Assembly: GCF_000014805.1 (NCBI RefSeq)
Contig: NC_008570.1
Span: 283,501-347,500 of the forward strand
Length of the DNA stretch: 64,000 nucleotides
DNA from: Aeromonas hydrophila subsp. hydrophila ATCC 7966
GTDB lineage: Bacteria; Pseudomonadota; Gammaproteobacteria; Enterobacterales; Aeromonadaceae
Direction of reading: 5' to 3'
In this document: piece by piece, positions 36,411 to 45,347 of the stretch
How positions within the stretch are numbered: the stretch's first letter is position 1
Layout: the number at the start of each line of letters is the position of its first letter
Made by a program: the position numbers and the translations under genes
Notes under the pieces: model-generated
Told to the model about the DNA's origin: nothing
Database searches by the model: none
What the model saw: the letters and a program-made list of their open reading frames with translations, nothing else

Positions 36411-37721
36411 TCAGCGCTTGGCCAGCCATTTGGTGGGGTTGATCGCCTCGCCCTGATAACGGATCTCGAAGTAGAGGCCGGGCCTGTCCTGGCCGCCGCT
36501 GTCGCCGACCAGCGCCACCGGTTCACCCTGTTCCACGTTCTGTCCCACCTGGCGCAGCAGCGACTGATTGTGACCGTAGAGGCTCATGTAGCCGCGGCCG
36601 TGATCGATCACCAGCAGCATGCCGAAGCCGTCGAGCCAGTCGGCATAGACCACCTGGCCCGGTGCCACCGCCTTGACCTGGGTACCTTCACTGGCGCCGA
36701 TCAGGGTGCCTTTCCACTTCAACTCGGCGGTGCGCGGCGAGCCGTAGGCGATCAGGATAGGGCCCTGCACCGGCCAGCGCAGGCTGCCGTTGGTCTTGAG
36801 CCCGCTGTAATAGCCGGCGCTGCTGATCCCCGAACCCCGCTCGGGTTTGCTGCTGGCCACTTCCTCGGTCGGCTGCTGTTGCTCGGCACGGCGCTGCTCT
36901 GCCAGCTTGCGCTGCCGCTCCTGCTCCGCCTTCAGCTTGGCGAGGCGTTCCCGCTCGGCCCGTTCGCGCCGTTCCTGCTCTTCTCGCTGGCGGCGCAGCT
37001 CTTCCAGCCGGGCCTTCAAGGTTTTTTCCGCCTTGACCAGTTTGCTCAGCTTCTGTTCGTCATCCTGAACCGATTGCTGCAGCTGGTTGCGCACCTTGGC
37101 GCGGCTCTGCTGGCTGGCCAGCAGGCTCTGATGATGTTGCTGCTGTTCGCTCAGCAGGCTTTGCAGCCGGCTTTCGGTCTCTTTGGTGGCCTGCTGGTTT
37201 TTGGCCAGCTTGGTGCGGGTGGCACGCAGCGCCTCGATGGCTTCGATGCGGGCCTTGTTGAGGTAGTCGTAGTAGTCGAGGGAGCGGCTCAGTTTGGCCG
37301 GATCCTGCTGATTGAGCAGCAGTTTGAGGTAATCGTGGTTGCCGGCGGTGAAGGCGCTCTCCGCCTGCTTGGCCAGCAACTGCTTCTGATGGCTGGCCTG
37401 CTGTTCCAGATCCAGCTTGTCCTGTTGCAGCCCCACCAGCTTCTGCTGGTTCTCTCTGAGCTGCTGCTTGGTCTGCTCGAGCTTGGCGGCGGCGGCCGAG
37501 ATGGCCTGCTCATCAGCCTTGAGCTGGGTATTGAGCTTGGCAAGCTCCTGCCTGCTGAGCTTGATGGTCTGCTGCTGTTCCTTGATCTGGGACTGCATGG
37601 CACCGAGCTGCTGGTTGGCAGCCCAAGCCGTGGCCGGCCCGAACGACAGACAAAAAAACAGCGCGCCGGCCAACAGGCCGACGCGACTGGTTTTGGTTGA
37701 AATAACTTCGCATCCCCGCAT
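36411..37721 (-). CDS. envC: Murein hydrolase activator EnvC
   Basis: EnvC activates the amidases AmiA and AmiB at the division site. The 436-residue protein has a signal peptide (about 1-34), a long coiled coil (about 36-290, rich in Q, K, E and R) and a C-terminal LytM domain (about 325-430). The first zinc motif of active LytM enzymes (HxxxD) reads KGTLIGASEG here, so the domain is degenerate, as in EnvC activators. It starts 9 bp after gpmI on the same strand, the usual gpmI-envC pair. No Shine-Dalgarno is evident. Confidence 0.94.
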   Translation of the reverse strand: MRGCEVISTKTSRVGLLAGALFFCLSFGPATAWAANQQLGAMQSQIKEQQQTIKLSRQELAKLNTQLKADEQAISAAAAKLEQTKQQLRENQQKLVGLQQDKLDLEQQASHQKQLLAKQAESAFTAGNHDYLKLLLNQQDPAKLSRSLDYYDYLNKARIEAIEALRATRTKLAKNQQATKETESRLQSLLSEQQQHHQSLLASQQSRAKVRNQLQQSVQDDEQKLSKLVKAEKTLKARLEELRRQREEQERRERAERERLAKLKAEQERQRKLAEQRRAEQQQPTEEVASSKPERGSGISSAGYYSGLKTNGSLRWPVQGPILIAYGSPRTAELKWKGTLIGASEGTQVKAVAPGQVVYADWLDGFGMLLVIDHGRGYMSLYGHNQSLLRQVGQNVEQGEPVALVGDSGGQDRPGLYFEIRYQGEAINPTKWLAKR

Positions 37722-37730
37722 GGGGAAGGA

Positions 37731-39260
37731 TTATTTCAGAATCATCAGGGGCTTGCCAGTCATTTCCGGCGGTACCGGCAGACCCATCAGGGTCAGCATG
37801 GTGGGGGCCAGATCGGACAATTTGCCGCCTTCAGCCACCTCGGCCTTGCGACCGAAATAGATGAGCGGAACCGGCAGATTGGTGTGGGCGGTGTGGGCCT
37901 GACCGGTCTCTTCGTCCATCATCTTCTCGGCGTTGCCGTGGTCGGCGGTGATCAGGCACTCGCCACCCACTTCGGCCAGCGCGTCGGTGACGCGACCGAT
38001 GCAGTGGTCGACCGCTTCACAGGCTTTGACCGCGGCGTCGAACACGCCGGTGTGGCCGACCATGTCGCCGTTCGGGTAGTTGCAGATGATGACGTCGTAC
38101 TTGCCGCTCTTGATGGCGCCGACCAGCTTGTCGGTCAGCTCTTCGGAGCTCATTTCCGGCTGCAGGTCATAGGTGGCCACTTTCGGGCTGGCGACGATCT
38201 CGCGATCTTCGCCAGTGAAGCAGGCCTCTTCGCCGCCGTTGAAGAAGAAGGTGACGTGGGCGTACTTCTCGGTTTCGGAGATGCGCAGCTGGGTCTTGCC
38301 CTGCTTGGCCAGCCATTCACCCAGGGTGTTGACCAGCGCGGTCGGCGGGTAGGCACAGGCGGTTTTGATATCGGCCGCGTATTCGGTCAGCATCACGAAG
38401 TTCAGCGCTGGAGTAGCGGTGCGGGCGAAGCCGGTGAAGTCGCTGTCGACGAAGGCGCGGGTGATCTCGCGGGCACGGTCGGCACGGAAGTTCATGAAGA
38501 TCAGCGCATCGCCATCTTGCATGGGGGCGGCGGCACCGATGCGGGTGGCTTTGACGAATTCGTCGTTCTCGTCGCGAGCGTAGGCGGCGGCCAGGGCTTC
38601 GCTGGCGCTGTCGGCGGTGAACTCGCCCTTGCCCTGGGTCATCAGGTCATAGGCTTGCTGCACGCGATCCCAGCGGTTGTCGCGGTCCATGGCGTAGTAA
38701 CGGCCGATCATGGAGGCGAAGCGACCCTTGCCCAGGCGGGCGAACAGGGCATCGAACTGCTCGATGGAGGACTGGGCGGAGCGCGGCGGCACGTCACGGC
38801 CATCCAGGAAGGCGTGGAAGTAGATCTGCTCGGCGCCACGCTTGGCGGCCATTTCGATCATACCCATGATGTGCTCTTCGTGGCTGTGCACGCCACCCGG
38901 GGACATCAGGCCCATGATGTGCACGGCCTTGCCCTTGGTCACGGCAGCATCGACCGCCTTGGCCAGCTCGACGTTCTGGAAGAAGTCGCCGTCCTGGATG
39001 TCTTTGGAGATGCGGGTCAGTTCCTGATAGACGATGCGACCGGCGCCGATGTTGACGTGGCCCACTTCGGAGTTCCCCATCTGACCATCCGGCAGACCCA
39101 CGTCCAGGCCGGAGCCGGAGATCAGGGTGCTGGTATAGTCACGGGCGAGACGGTCGAGGTTGGGAGTCTTGGCGGCAGCGACGGCGTTGTGCTCTTGCTT
39201 GGTGCTGTAGCCCCAACCGTCCATGATGACCAGAACCAAAGGTTTCTTAGCTGTTGACAT
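37731..39260 (-). CDS. gpmI: 2,3-bisphosphoglycerate-independent phosphoglycerate mutase
   Basis: GpmI interconverts 3- and 2-phosphoglycerate in glycolysis using two manganese ions. The 509-residue protein has the metal-binding VIMDGWG (11-17) and the nucleophile serine S64 in [16 protein letters not shown] and [10 protein letters not shown] complete the metal sites. ATG 39260 is chosen with GAGAGGA upstream; the frame is open 65 codons further but that sequence is low complexity and unrelated to the family. Confidence 0.97.
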   Translation of the reverse strand: MSTAKKPLVLVIMDGWGYSTKQEHNAVAAAKTPNLDRLARDYTSTLISGSGLDVGLPDGQMGNSEVGHVNIGAGRIVYQELTRISKDIQDGDFFQNVELAKAVDAAVTKGKAVHIMGLMSPGGVHSHEEHIMGMIEMAAKRGAEQIYFHAFLDGRDVPPRSAQSSIEQFDALFARLGKGRFASMIGRYYAMDRDNRWDRVQQAYDLMTQGKGEFTADSASEALAAAYARDENDEFVKATRIGAAAPMQDGDALIFMNFRADRAREITRAFVDSDFTGFARTATPALNFVMLTEYAADIKTACAYPPTALVNTLGEWLAKQGKTQLRISETEKYAHVTFFFNGGEEACFTGEDREIVASPKVATYDLQPEMSSEELTDKLVGAIKSGKYDVIICNYPNGDMVGHTGVFDAAVKACEAVDHCIGRVTDALAEVGGECLITADHGNAEKMMDEETGQAHTAHTNLPVPLIYFGRKAEVAEGGKLSDLAPTMLTLMGLPVPPEMTGKPLMILK

Positions 39261-39585
39261 AAGGCTATGTCCTCTCGGATAGGAATGAATTGCGGGAAGT
39301 GAAACTAGCGTAATATTACTACATCTGCCGAAATAGTCACCTGATAGCCAAGCCCCGTCCGGCGGGGGCCGCACGCTGTTGCCGAGCTGTTTCTTCTTTG
39401 TCGCCGGCTTGTCGCACCACTCGACGAATCCTCGCCCTAGCGGGCCGAATGCCACTTTTTATGCCGCCGCTTTCCCTCGTCCCCGTCTGGTGGGAGCCCG
39501 CTCCCGCTTTGCCGCCAAGATGGCTGATCTTGGCTGGGTCCCCATGTATACTCGGGCACTTGTCTTGGTCCCTGGATAGTAGAAG
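39261..39585. other. gpmI-yibN divergent intergenic region
   Basis: No gene is supported in these 325 bp. A TATACT at 39547-39552 may be the -10 of the yibN-secB-gpsA operon. A small GGGAGC CC GCTCCC hairpin lies at 39492-39505. Confidence 0.5.
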
Positions 39586-40017
39586 ATGCAAGAGTATTTG
39601 GATTTTGCGGCCCGCAACCCGCTGCTGACCGCAGCCTGGTTCGGCCTGGCAGGCACCCTGGTTTACACCACGGTGCGTGCTCGTTTTTCTCCGGTGAAGT
39701 CGGTGAACAACCACACCGCAACCCTGCTGATCAACCGTGAAAACGCCACCGTAGTGGATATTCGCAGTCAGGAAGAGTTTGCCAAGGGTCATCTGGCCGG
39801 TGCCCAGCACCTGCCGCTCAGCCAGATCCAGAGCAATAATCTGGGCCCGGTTGAAAAGCATAAAGATGCCCCCATCATAGTGGTGTGCGAGTCGGGGATG
39901 ACCGCTGGTGGCGCGGGTCGCCAATTGAGCAAAGCCGGCTTCAAGCAGGTGTATGTGCTCAGCGGTGGCATGGCCCAGTGGCGTGCAGAGAATCTGCCGG
40001 TGACCAAAAAACGCTGA
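39586..40017 (+). CDS. yibN: Rhodanese-domain protein YibN
   Basis: A 143-residue membrane-anchored rhodanese. A hydrophobic helix at about 11-30 anchors it, and the rhodanese domain (40-138) carries the catalytic cysteine C101 in VVCESGMTAGG. The active loop and the VVDIRSQEEFAKGHLAGAQH segment are typical. A sulphur-transfer or chaperone-linked role is inferred. It heads the yibN-secB-gpsA operon, as in Escherichia. Confidence 0.93.
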   Translation: MQEYLDFAARNPLLTAAWFGLAGTLVYTTVRARFSPVKSVNNHTATLLINRENATVVDIRSQEEFAKGHLAGAQHLPLSQIQSNNLGPVEKHKDAPIIVVCESGMTAGGAGRQLSKAGFKQVYVLSGGMAQWRAENLPVTKKR

Positions 40018-40064
40018 TTTAAGGGCCTGCGCCCACCTATTTTCATAAAAAGGAATCAAACAAA

Positions 40065-40535
40065 ATGGCTGAAGAGATCAACAACCAGGAAGTACAACCG
40101 GAATTCCACATCCAGCGCGTCTACACCAAGGACGTCTCCTTCGAAGCGCCGAATACCCCGCACATCTTCCAGAAAGAGTGGCAGCCGGACGTCAAGCTGG
40201 ACATGGACACCAAGACCAACATCCTGGCCGACAGCGTCTATGAAGTGGTACTGACCCTGACCGTGACCTGCAAGCTGGAAACCGAAACGGCCTTCCTGTG
40301 TGAAGTTCAGCAAGCCGGTATCTTCACCATCGGCAACCTGCCTGAGCCGCAACTGGCTCACTGCCTGGCTGCCTTCTGCCCGAACATCCTGTTCCCGTAT
40401 GCTCGCGAAGCGGTGTCCAACCTGGTGAGCAAGGGTTCCTTCCCGCAGCTGAACCTGGCACCGGTCAACTTCGATGCCCTGTTTGCCCAGCACATGGCGC
40501 AGGCACAGGCCCAGCAGGCGACTGCGGAAGCCTGA
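40065..40535 (+). CDS. secB: Protein-export chaperone SecB
   Basis: SecB holds precursor proteins unfolded and delivers them to SecA; it works as a tetramer in the cytosol. The 156-residue protein has the conserved [17 protein letters not shown] (about 11-27) and the [15 protein letters not shown] segment at the C-terminal end. AAGGAATC precedes the start. gpsA begins two bases after its stop, so they are cotranscribed. Confidence 0.97.
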   Translation: MAEEINNQEVQPEFHIQRVYTKDVSFEAPNTPHIFQKEWQPDVKLDMDTKTNILADSVYEVVLTLTVTCKLETETAFLCEVQQAGIFTIGNLPEPQLAHCLAAFCPNILFPYAREAVSNLVSKGSFPQLNLAPVNFDALFAQHMAQAQAQQATAEA

Positions 40536-40537
40536 TA

Positions 40538-41542
40538 ATGGCCGACCAGATCGCTATCTCGGTCTTGGGGGCGGGGTCTTATGGCTCCGCCCTTGCCATT
40601 TCTCTGGCGCGCAACGGTCATCCGACCCTGCTGTGGGGTCACGACCCTGCCCATGTCGCCGAGCTGGAACAAGACCGCTGCAACAAGGCTTTTCTGCCGG
40701 ATGTCCCTTTTCCTGCCGATCTGCAGCTGACCGCCGATCTGCAACAGGCGGTACAAGCCGCCCCCGTGCTGCTGCTGGTGGTGCCGAGCCATGTGTTCGG
40801 CCAGGTGCTGGCCCAGGTCAAACCCTTCCTGCGCCCGGATACCCGTATCGCTTGGGCCACCAAGGGGCTGGAGCCGGACAGCGGCCGTCTGCTGCAAGAC
40901 GTGGCGCGCGAGGTGCTGGGTGACGAGATGCCGCTGGCGGTCATCTCGGGCCCTACCTTCGCCAAGGAGCTGGCCGCCGGTCTGCCGACCGCCATCTCGG
41001 TGGCGTCGACCCACGACGACTTTGCCGACGATCTCTCCTTGCTGCTGCACTGTGGCCGTTCGTTCCGGGTCTATACCAATCCGGACTTCATCGGTTTGCA
41101 ACTGGGCGGGGCGGTCAAGAACGTCATCGCCATCGGTGCCGGTCTCTCCGACGGGCTGGGTTTTGGCGCCAACGCCAGGACCGCGCTCATCACTCGGGGC
41201 TTGGTAGAGATGCAGCGCCTGGGCGCCGCGCTCGGGGCCGACGCCAAGACCTTCATGGGGATGGCGGGGCTCGGGGATCTGGTGCTGACCTGTACCGACA
41301 ACCAGTCGCGCAACCGTCGCTTCGGTCTGGCCCTCGGGGCCGGCAAGGATGTGAACACCGCCATGGCCGAGATCGGTCAGGTGGTGGAAGGCTATCGCAA
41401 CACCAAGGAGGTGCATCTGCTGGCGGCCCGCTGCGGTGTCGAGATGCCCATCTGCGAGCAGATCTTCAAGGTGCTGTACGAAGGCAAGAATCCGAAAGAG
41501 GCGGCCATCGCTTTGCTGTCGCGAGACAAGAAGGACGAGTGA
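40538..41542 (+). CDS. gpsA: Glycerol-3-phosphate dehydrogenase [NAD(P)+]
   Basis: GpsA reduces dihydroxyacetone phosphate to sn-glycerol-3-phosphate for phospholipid synthesis. The 334-residue protein has the nucleotide loop [11 protein letters not shown] (10-20), [16 protein letters not shown] (about 133-148), and [12 protein letters not shown] with the catalytic lysine near 190. [12 protein letters not shown] follows. Coupled to secB; a strong terminator follows. Confidence 0.97.
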   Translation: MADQIAISVLGAGSYGSALAISLARNGHPTLLWGHDPAHVAELEQDRCNKAFLPDVPFPADLQLTADLQQAVQAAPVLLLVVPSHVFGQVLAQVKPFLRPDTRIAWATKGLEPDSGRLLQDVAREVLGDEMPLAVISGPTFAKELAAGLPTAISVASTHDDFADDLSLLLHCGRSFRVYTNPDFIGLQLGGAVKNVIAIGAGLSDGLGFGANARTALITRGLVEMQRLGAALGADAKTFMGMAGLGDLVLTCTDNQSRNRRFGLALGAGKDVNTAMAEIGQVVEGYRNTKEVHLLAARCGVEMPICEQIFKVLYEGKNPKEAAIALLSRDKKDE

Positions 41543-41561
41543 TCCGCTCGCCGCAGAATGC

Positions 41562-41595
41562 AAAAGGCCCCGCCAGCTGGCGGGGCCTTTTCTTT
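41562..41595. terminator. Bidirectional terminator between gpsA and nfuA
   Basis: AAAAGGCCCCGCCAG / CTGGCGGGGCCTTTT, a perfect 15-bp inverted repeat between convergent genes. Confidence 0.92.
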
Positions 41596-41625
41596 GCCGC
41601 ATGTCTTTGCGACAAGGGCAGCAAA

Positions 41626-42204
41626 TCAGTAGTAGGAGTGATCGCCGCGCTGGTGCTCGGTGGCATCCTTGACACCGTTGAGCTCGCCGGGGAATTTCTC
41701 CAGCAGCTGCTTCTCGATCCCCTCTTTCAGGGTGTAGTCGACCATGGAGCAACCGTTGCAACCGCCGCCGAACTGCAGAATGGCCAGCTTGTCCTCGGTC
41801 AGCTCGACCAGGGTGACCTTGCCGCCGTGACCGGCCAGCATGGGGTTCACCTCGGACATCAACACGTACTCGATACGGTCGATCAGCGGGGCGTCGTCGG
41901 CCACTTTGCGCATCTTGGCGTTCGGGGCTTTCAGGGTGAGCTGGGAGCCCATCTGATCGGTGACGAAATCGATGGTGGCATCCACCAGGAAGGGGGCGCT
42001 CAGGGGATCGACCAGGCAGTCGAAGCCGCTGAAGGGCAGGTGTTGATCTTCCGGATCGACCGCGTCGGGTGGGCAATATGATACGCCGCACTCGGCATTC
42101 TGGGTTCCCGGATTGACCACAAACACCCGGATATTGGTGCCATCAGGCTGTTTTTCCAGCAGTTTACGGAAATGGGCCTGGGCGGTGTCGGAAATGCTGA
42201 TCAT
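41626..42204 (-). CDS. nfuA: Fe-S biogenesis protein NfuA
   Basis: NfuA carries and delivers 4Fe-4S clusters, especially under oxidative stress or iron limitation. The 192-residue protein has an A-type-like N-terminal domain (1-100) and an Nfu domain with CxxC at C149 and C152 ([11 protein letters not shown]). The degenerate N domain keeps [14 protein letters not shown] 42204 with AGGATAG before it matches the Escherichia N terminus. It follows gntX on the same strand, as in Escherichia. Confidence 0.96.
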   Translation of the reverse strand: MISISDTAQAHFRKLLEKQPDGTNIRVFVVNPGTQNAECGVSYCPPDAVDPEDQHLPFSGFDCLVDPLSAPFLVDATIDFVTDQMGSQLTLKAPNAKMRKVADDAPLIDRIEYVLMSEVNPMLAGHGGKVTLVELTEDKLAILQFGGGCNGCSMVDYTLKEGIEKQLLEKFPGELNGVKDATEHQRGDHSYY

Positions 42205-42284
42205 CACTATCCTCATAAACCTGAGTGTACGACTAGGGTATTCATGATAACTCTCTTGGCAAGGCTTGGGTAGCATGCCGATGG

Positions 42285-43013
42285 TTACTTGAGATGCTTG
42301 AGGGTACGACAGACGGCCCACACTTCCACCTTTGTGACTCCGCTCTCATGGAGCAAACGGGTGAGATGGCCGGCGGTCGCGCCCGTGGTGACCACATCAT
42401 CGAGCAGCGCCACGTGTTGATAGGCGTGGGGCCTGATCTGGAAGGCGCCGCGCAGATTGCGCCGCCGTTGGCCGGCACTGAGCTTGGTTTGCTGCGCGGT
42501 TGCCCTGACCCGGCGCAGCAGGCGGTTGTTGCAAGGAATGGCGGTCAGCTCGCTGAGAGTGAGGGCTATCTCTTCCGCCTGATTGAAGCCGCGCCACCAT
42601 TGGCGCCACCAGTGCAGCGGTACCGGAATGATGGCCTCTGGCGGATCGCTGAGATCCAGATGATCGGCAAGCAGTCGGGCGAGCAGCGGGGCCAGCAGGA
42701 TCTGGCCGGAATACTTCAACCGGGGGATCAGCATGGGGTAGGGTGGCCGGTAGTCACCGATGACCTGCAGCCGCTCCCATGGCGGCGGCCTGCGCTGGCA
42801 GCGACCGCAGATCGGCAGGCGTTCTTCATGCATTGCTGGCAAGGGAGCTGCACACAAGCGGCAGGTGTGGTCAGCTTGCTGCAGTGCCTGCCGGCACCAG
42901 CTGCACAGCAAGGGGTCAACATCGCAAGGCTGCTGGCAGAGCAGGCAGTTGCCCTGCCAGTCGGCATGGCGGCCGAGGATCGGACTTGCTTTGGCGAGCA
43001 GCCGCTTTAACAT
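42285..43013 (-). CDS. gntX: ComF-family phosphoribosyltransferase-like protein GntX
   Basis: A 242-residue ComF/GntX protein. The N-terminal part has four cysteine pairs ([20 protein letters not shown]), probably a zinc finger. The C-terminal half has the PRPP loop [17 protein letters not shown] (about 205-221). In competent bacteria ComF is needed for DNA uptake; dprA in this window makes that relevant. ATG 43013 is close to the bioH start (43050) on the opposite strand, the same divergent pair as in Escherichia. A much longer upstream reading frame overlaps bioH and is not accepted. Confidence 0.92.
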   Translation of the reverse strand: MLKRLLAKASPILGRHADWQGNCLLCQQPCDVDPLLCSWCRQALQQADHTCRLCAAPLPAMHEERLPICGRCQRRPPPWERLQVIGDYRPPYPMLIPRLKYSGQILLAPLLARLLADHLDLSDPPEAIIPVPLHWWRQWWRGFNQAEEIALTLSELTAIPCNNRLLRRVRATAQQTKLSAGQRRRNLRGAFQIRPHAYQHVALLDDVVTTGATAGHLTRLLHESGVTKVEVWAVCRTLKHLK

Positions 43014-43049
43014 GCTGACCCCAACAGAGTGAACAGGATCTGAGTCTAG

Positions 43050-43814
43050 ATGAGCGTATCGGTTGAGCGGTTTGGTCAGGGGCCCGATCTGGTGTTGTTG
43101 CACGGATGGGGAATGAATGGCGCGGTCTGGCATGGCATTGTGCCGGCCCTGGCGTCTCGCTATCGCGTCCATCTGGTGGATCTGCCCGGCTTTGGCAACA
43201 GTCCGCTGGCAGGCGAGGTGGAGTACAGTCTGCCCTGGCTGGCTGAAGAGGTGGCAGCCATCCTGCCGGAGCAGTGCCATTTGCTGGGGTGGTCCCTCGG
43301 TGGCCTGGTGGCAAGCCAGTTGGCCTTGAGCCATCCCGAGCGACTGCACTCTCTCATCACGGTGGCCAGCTCCCCCTGTTTCATGGCCCGTGACGAATGG
43401 CCAGGGATCGCCCCCAAGGTACTGGCCGGTTTCAACCAGATGCTGGCAGGGGACTTCAAGCAGACCATAGAACGCTTCCTGGCGATCCAGGCCATGGGCA
43501 GCGAACACGCCAGGGACGACATCCGCCAGTTGCGCCACTGGCTGGCGGAGCGGCCCGCTCCACAGCTGGCCGCGCTGGAGGCCGGACTCGGTTTGCTGGC
43601 CGAGGTCGATCTGCGCGATGAGCTAACACCATTGAGCCTGCCTTGGCTGCGAGTCTACGGTCGGCTGGATTCGCTGGTGCCCAAGGCATCGATCCCTCTG
43701 CTGGACGAGCGTTACCCAAGCAGCCGGAGTGTGGTGCTGGAAAAGGCCTCACACGCGCCCTTTATTTCCCATCCACAGCAGTTCATTGAAATCATTGAAC
43801 ATTTTGTAGGTTGA
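43050..43814 (+). CDS. bioH: Pimeloyl-ACP methyl ester carboxylesterase
   Basis: BioH releases methanol from pimeloyl-ACP methyl ester in biotin synthesis. The 254-residue alpha/beta hydrolase has an oxyanion HGWGMNG (18-24), the nucleophile elbow GWSLGG with S82, an aspartate in YGRLDSLVP and the catalytic histidine in KASHAPF near the C terminus. The Shine-Dalgarno is weak. It is divergent from gntX. Confidence 0.96.
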   Translation: MSVSVERFGQGPDLVLLHGWGMNGAVWHGIVPALASRYRVHLVDLPGFGNSPLAGEVEYSLPWLAEEVAAILPEQCHLLGWSLGGLVASQLALSHPERLHSLITVASSPCFMARDEWPGIAPKVLAGFNQMLAGDFKQTIERFLAIQAMGSEHARDDIRQLRHWLAERPAPQLAALEAGLGLLAEVDLRDELTPLSLPWLRVYGRLDSLVPKASIPLLDERYPSSRSVVLEKASHAPFISHPQQFIEIIEHFVG

Positions 43815-43850
43815 AAAATAGCCAATTTGCTTCATTAATCCTCTGGCGTG

Positions 43851-43858
43851 GCGGATAA
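43851..43858 (+). promoter_or_regulatory. Possible sigma-28-like -10
   Basis: GCGGATAA differs from the flagellar sigma-28 -10 GCCGATAA by one base and lies 28 bp before a gene with a flagellar-rod-like helix. No TAAA -35 at the right distance was found, so support is weak. Confidence 0.25.
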
Positions 43859-43885
43859 TTAATCCAGTGTCAGAGGAGAGTTGTC

Positions 43886-44119
43886 ATGCGTATAGATTCA
43901 GCATTGAACAGCGGTGTGCAAGGCTTTCAGCGTGCGGAGCAGATCGCCGACAAGGCGTCCAGCCAGATCGCCAGGCTCAATACCCCGAGCGGTGACAAGG
44001 TGCAGTTGCCCGAAGAACTGGTGAACCTCAAGAGTGCCGAGGTGCAGGCCGGCGCCTCTGCCAAGGTGATCCAGACCGCCAGCGACATGATGGGAACCCT
44101 GATCGACATCCGGGTGTGA
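43886..44119 (+). CDS. Small protein with a FlgC/FlgG-like C-terminal helix
   Basis: A 77-residue protein. Its second half, ELVNLKSAEVQAGASAKVIQ then TASDMMGTLIDI, matches the C-terminal helix of flagellar rod and hook proteins (pattern NL..AQ..YEANAKVI.TADEM..TLL.I). The first half resembles the N-terminal helix of such proteins, so it looks like a rod protein reduced to its two terminal helices. There is no signal peptide. AGGAGAG precedes the start. The next gene begins two bases after its stop, so they form an operon. A flagellar role is inferred only from this similarity. Confidence 0.8.
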   Translation: MRIDSALNSGVQGFQRAEQIADKASSQIARLNTPSGDKVQLPEELVNLKSAEVQAGASAKVIQTASDMMGTLIDIRV

Positions 44120-44120
44120 C

Positions 44121-44918
44121 ATGAACATCAATGTCAGTCTGCCGACCATCATTCCCAACCAGCTGCAACCGCAGACGGAATCGGCACGCACTGACAATCG
44201 TCGCGCGGCACTCATCCCCCAGAGCCGCCAGAGCGAGGCTTTCAACGCCGAGTCCGAAGTCGGCTCCCAGAAAGAGAAGTCCAGAGCCAGCCAGGCCAAT
44301 CCCAATCAGACTTCCCAGCAGGCACGAGACGGTGCCCAGACCAGCAACCCGCAGGCGGCGATCGACAACCGCTTTGTCGAGGCCGCCGGTGAGGATGGTC
44401 AGCGCAACAAACAGCAGGATCCCAAGCAGCAGGAGCAACAACAGAAGCAGGAGCTGCAGGTCAAGGAGCTGGCCGACAGGGATCAGGAGGTGCGCACTCA
44501 CGAGCAGGCGCACCAGAGCACCGGTGGTCAGTATGCCGGCAGCCCTACCTATGAATTCGCCATGGGGCCGGATGGCAAGCGTTACGCGACCGGCGGTGGC
44601 GTCTCCATCGACATCGGGACCATCCCCGGTGATCCCAGAGCCACCATCGCCAAGATGCAACAGGTGCGGGCCGCCGCACTGGCGCCTGCCGAGCCCTCCT
44701 CTCAGGATCTGAGCGTGGCCAGAAGTGCTGCGGCCAAGGAGGCACAGGCCCGCAAGGCGCTGCTCTCATCCGACCCTGATACCGCCCTGGCTGCCGATGG
44801 CAGCGCCAAGACGGGCGTGCTGAACGGCTACATGGAGCAGCGCAACCAGGTCATCGCCCAGCGTTATCAGCAGGCAGTCAAGCCAGCGGCCCAGCAGAAC
44901 CTGAACCTGAGTGTCTGA
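44121..44918 (+). CDS. SprA-related putative metalloprotease (HEQAH motif)
   Basis: A 265-residue hydrophilic protein. Residues 1-115 are low-complexity, rich in Q, S, A and N. The conserved part (about 118-215) has a zinc-protease-like HEQAH (127-131) and the segments GGQYAGSPTYEFAMGPDGKRYATGG and VSIDIGTIPGDP. This matches the SprA-related putative metalloprotease family as I recall it. A third zinc ligand is not identified, and no signal peptide is visible. It is coupled to the flagellar-like mini gene before it; proteolytic activity is unproven. Confidence 0.75.
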   Translation: MNINVSLPTIIPNQLQPQTESARTDNRRAALIPQSRQSEAFNAESEVGSQKEKSRASQANPNQTSQQARDGAQTSNPQAAIDNRFVEAAGEDGQRNKQQDPKQQEQQQKQELQVKELADRDQEVRTHEQAHQSTGGQYAGSPTYEFAMGPDGKRYATGGGVSIDIGTIPGDPRATIAKMQQVRAAALAPAEPSSQDLSVARSAAAKEAQARKALLSSDPDTALAADGSAKTGVLNGYMEQRNQVIAQRYQQAVKPAAQQNLNLSV

Positions 44919-45013
44919 GGTTTCCACCGTCTTTCCGTCCGGTTTTTTCCCTCGCGAGCAGGCATTTGCAACTAATCTGAGGGGTAATCCCATCCACGCT
45001 CACAGGAGTCGTC

Positions 45014-45292
45014 ATGCACTTTGATGAAGTCAAACCGGAAGATTTTGCCACCTTCTCCCGTGTACCACCGCCGCACCTCCAGATGGAGCAGTTCTTGATG
45101 CAGCTCGGCGGGGGCGGCACCGAAGGCACCCATTTCAAGAAGAAGGTGATGCTGGCAGCAGGTTGGAGCCATACCGGCGTGGTTTCCTATGGCAAGTATC
45201 CGCAAGAGGCCTGCAAGGCATTCAATCGGCTGCGGGAAGTGCTGGCAGCCCATCGGGAGGCTGACGCCATTCTGGCTGCTCTGGCCCAATAA
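45014..45292 (+). CDS. Conserved hypothetical protein
   Basis: A 92-residue cytosolic protein that I do not recognise. It starts MHFDEVKPEDFATFSRVPPP after ACAGGAGT, an adequate ribosome site. It contains a glycine stretch (LGGGGTEGTHF, about 31-41) and a helical C terminus, with no cysteine pairs or membrane segment. A promoter just upstream is likely, since the preceding stop is 95 bp away. A bidirectional terminator follows. Codon use matches its neighbours. Confidence 0.75.
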   Translation: MHFDEVKPEDFATFSRVPPPHLQMEQFLMQLGGGGTEGTHFKKKVMLAAGWSHTGVVSYGKYPQEACKAFNRLREVLAAHREADAILAALAQ

Positions 45293-45310
45293 GGCCGCAC
45301 AACAGCGACA

Positions 45311-45334
45311 AAAAAGCCCCGCGAGGGGCTTTTT
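45311..45334. terminator. Bidirectional terminator before tex
   Basis: AAAAAGCCCC GCGA GGGGCTTTTT between convergent genes. Confidence 0.92.
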
Positions 45335-45347
45335 GCATTCCGGGGGC

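Noticed and set aside
36570..37700. Long leucine-rich frame opposite envC
   Set aside because: Caused by the antisense of the Q/K/E-rich coiled coil; not a membrane protein gene.
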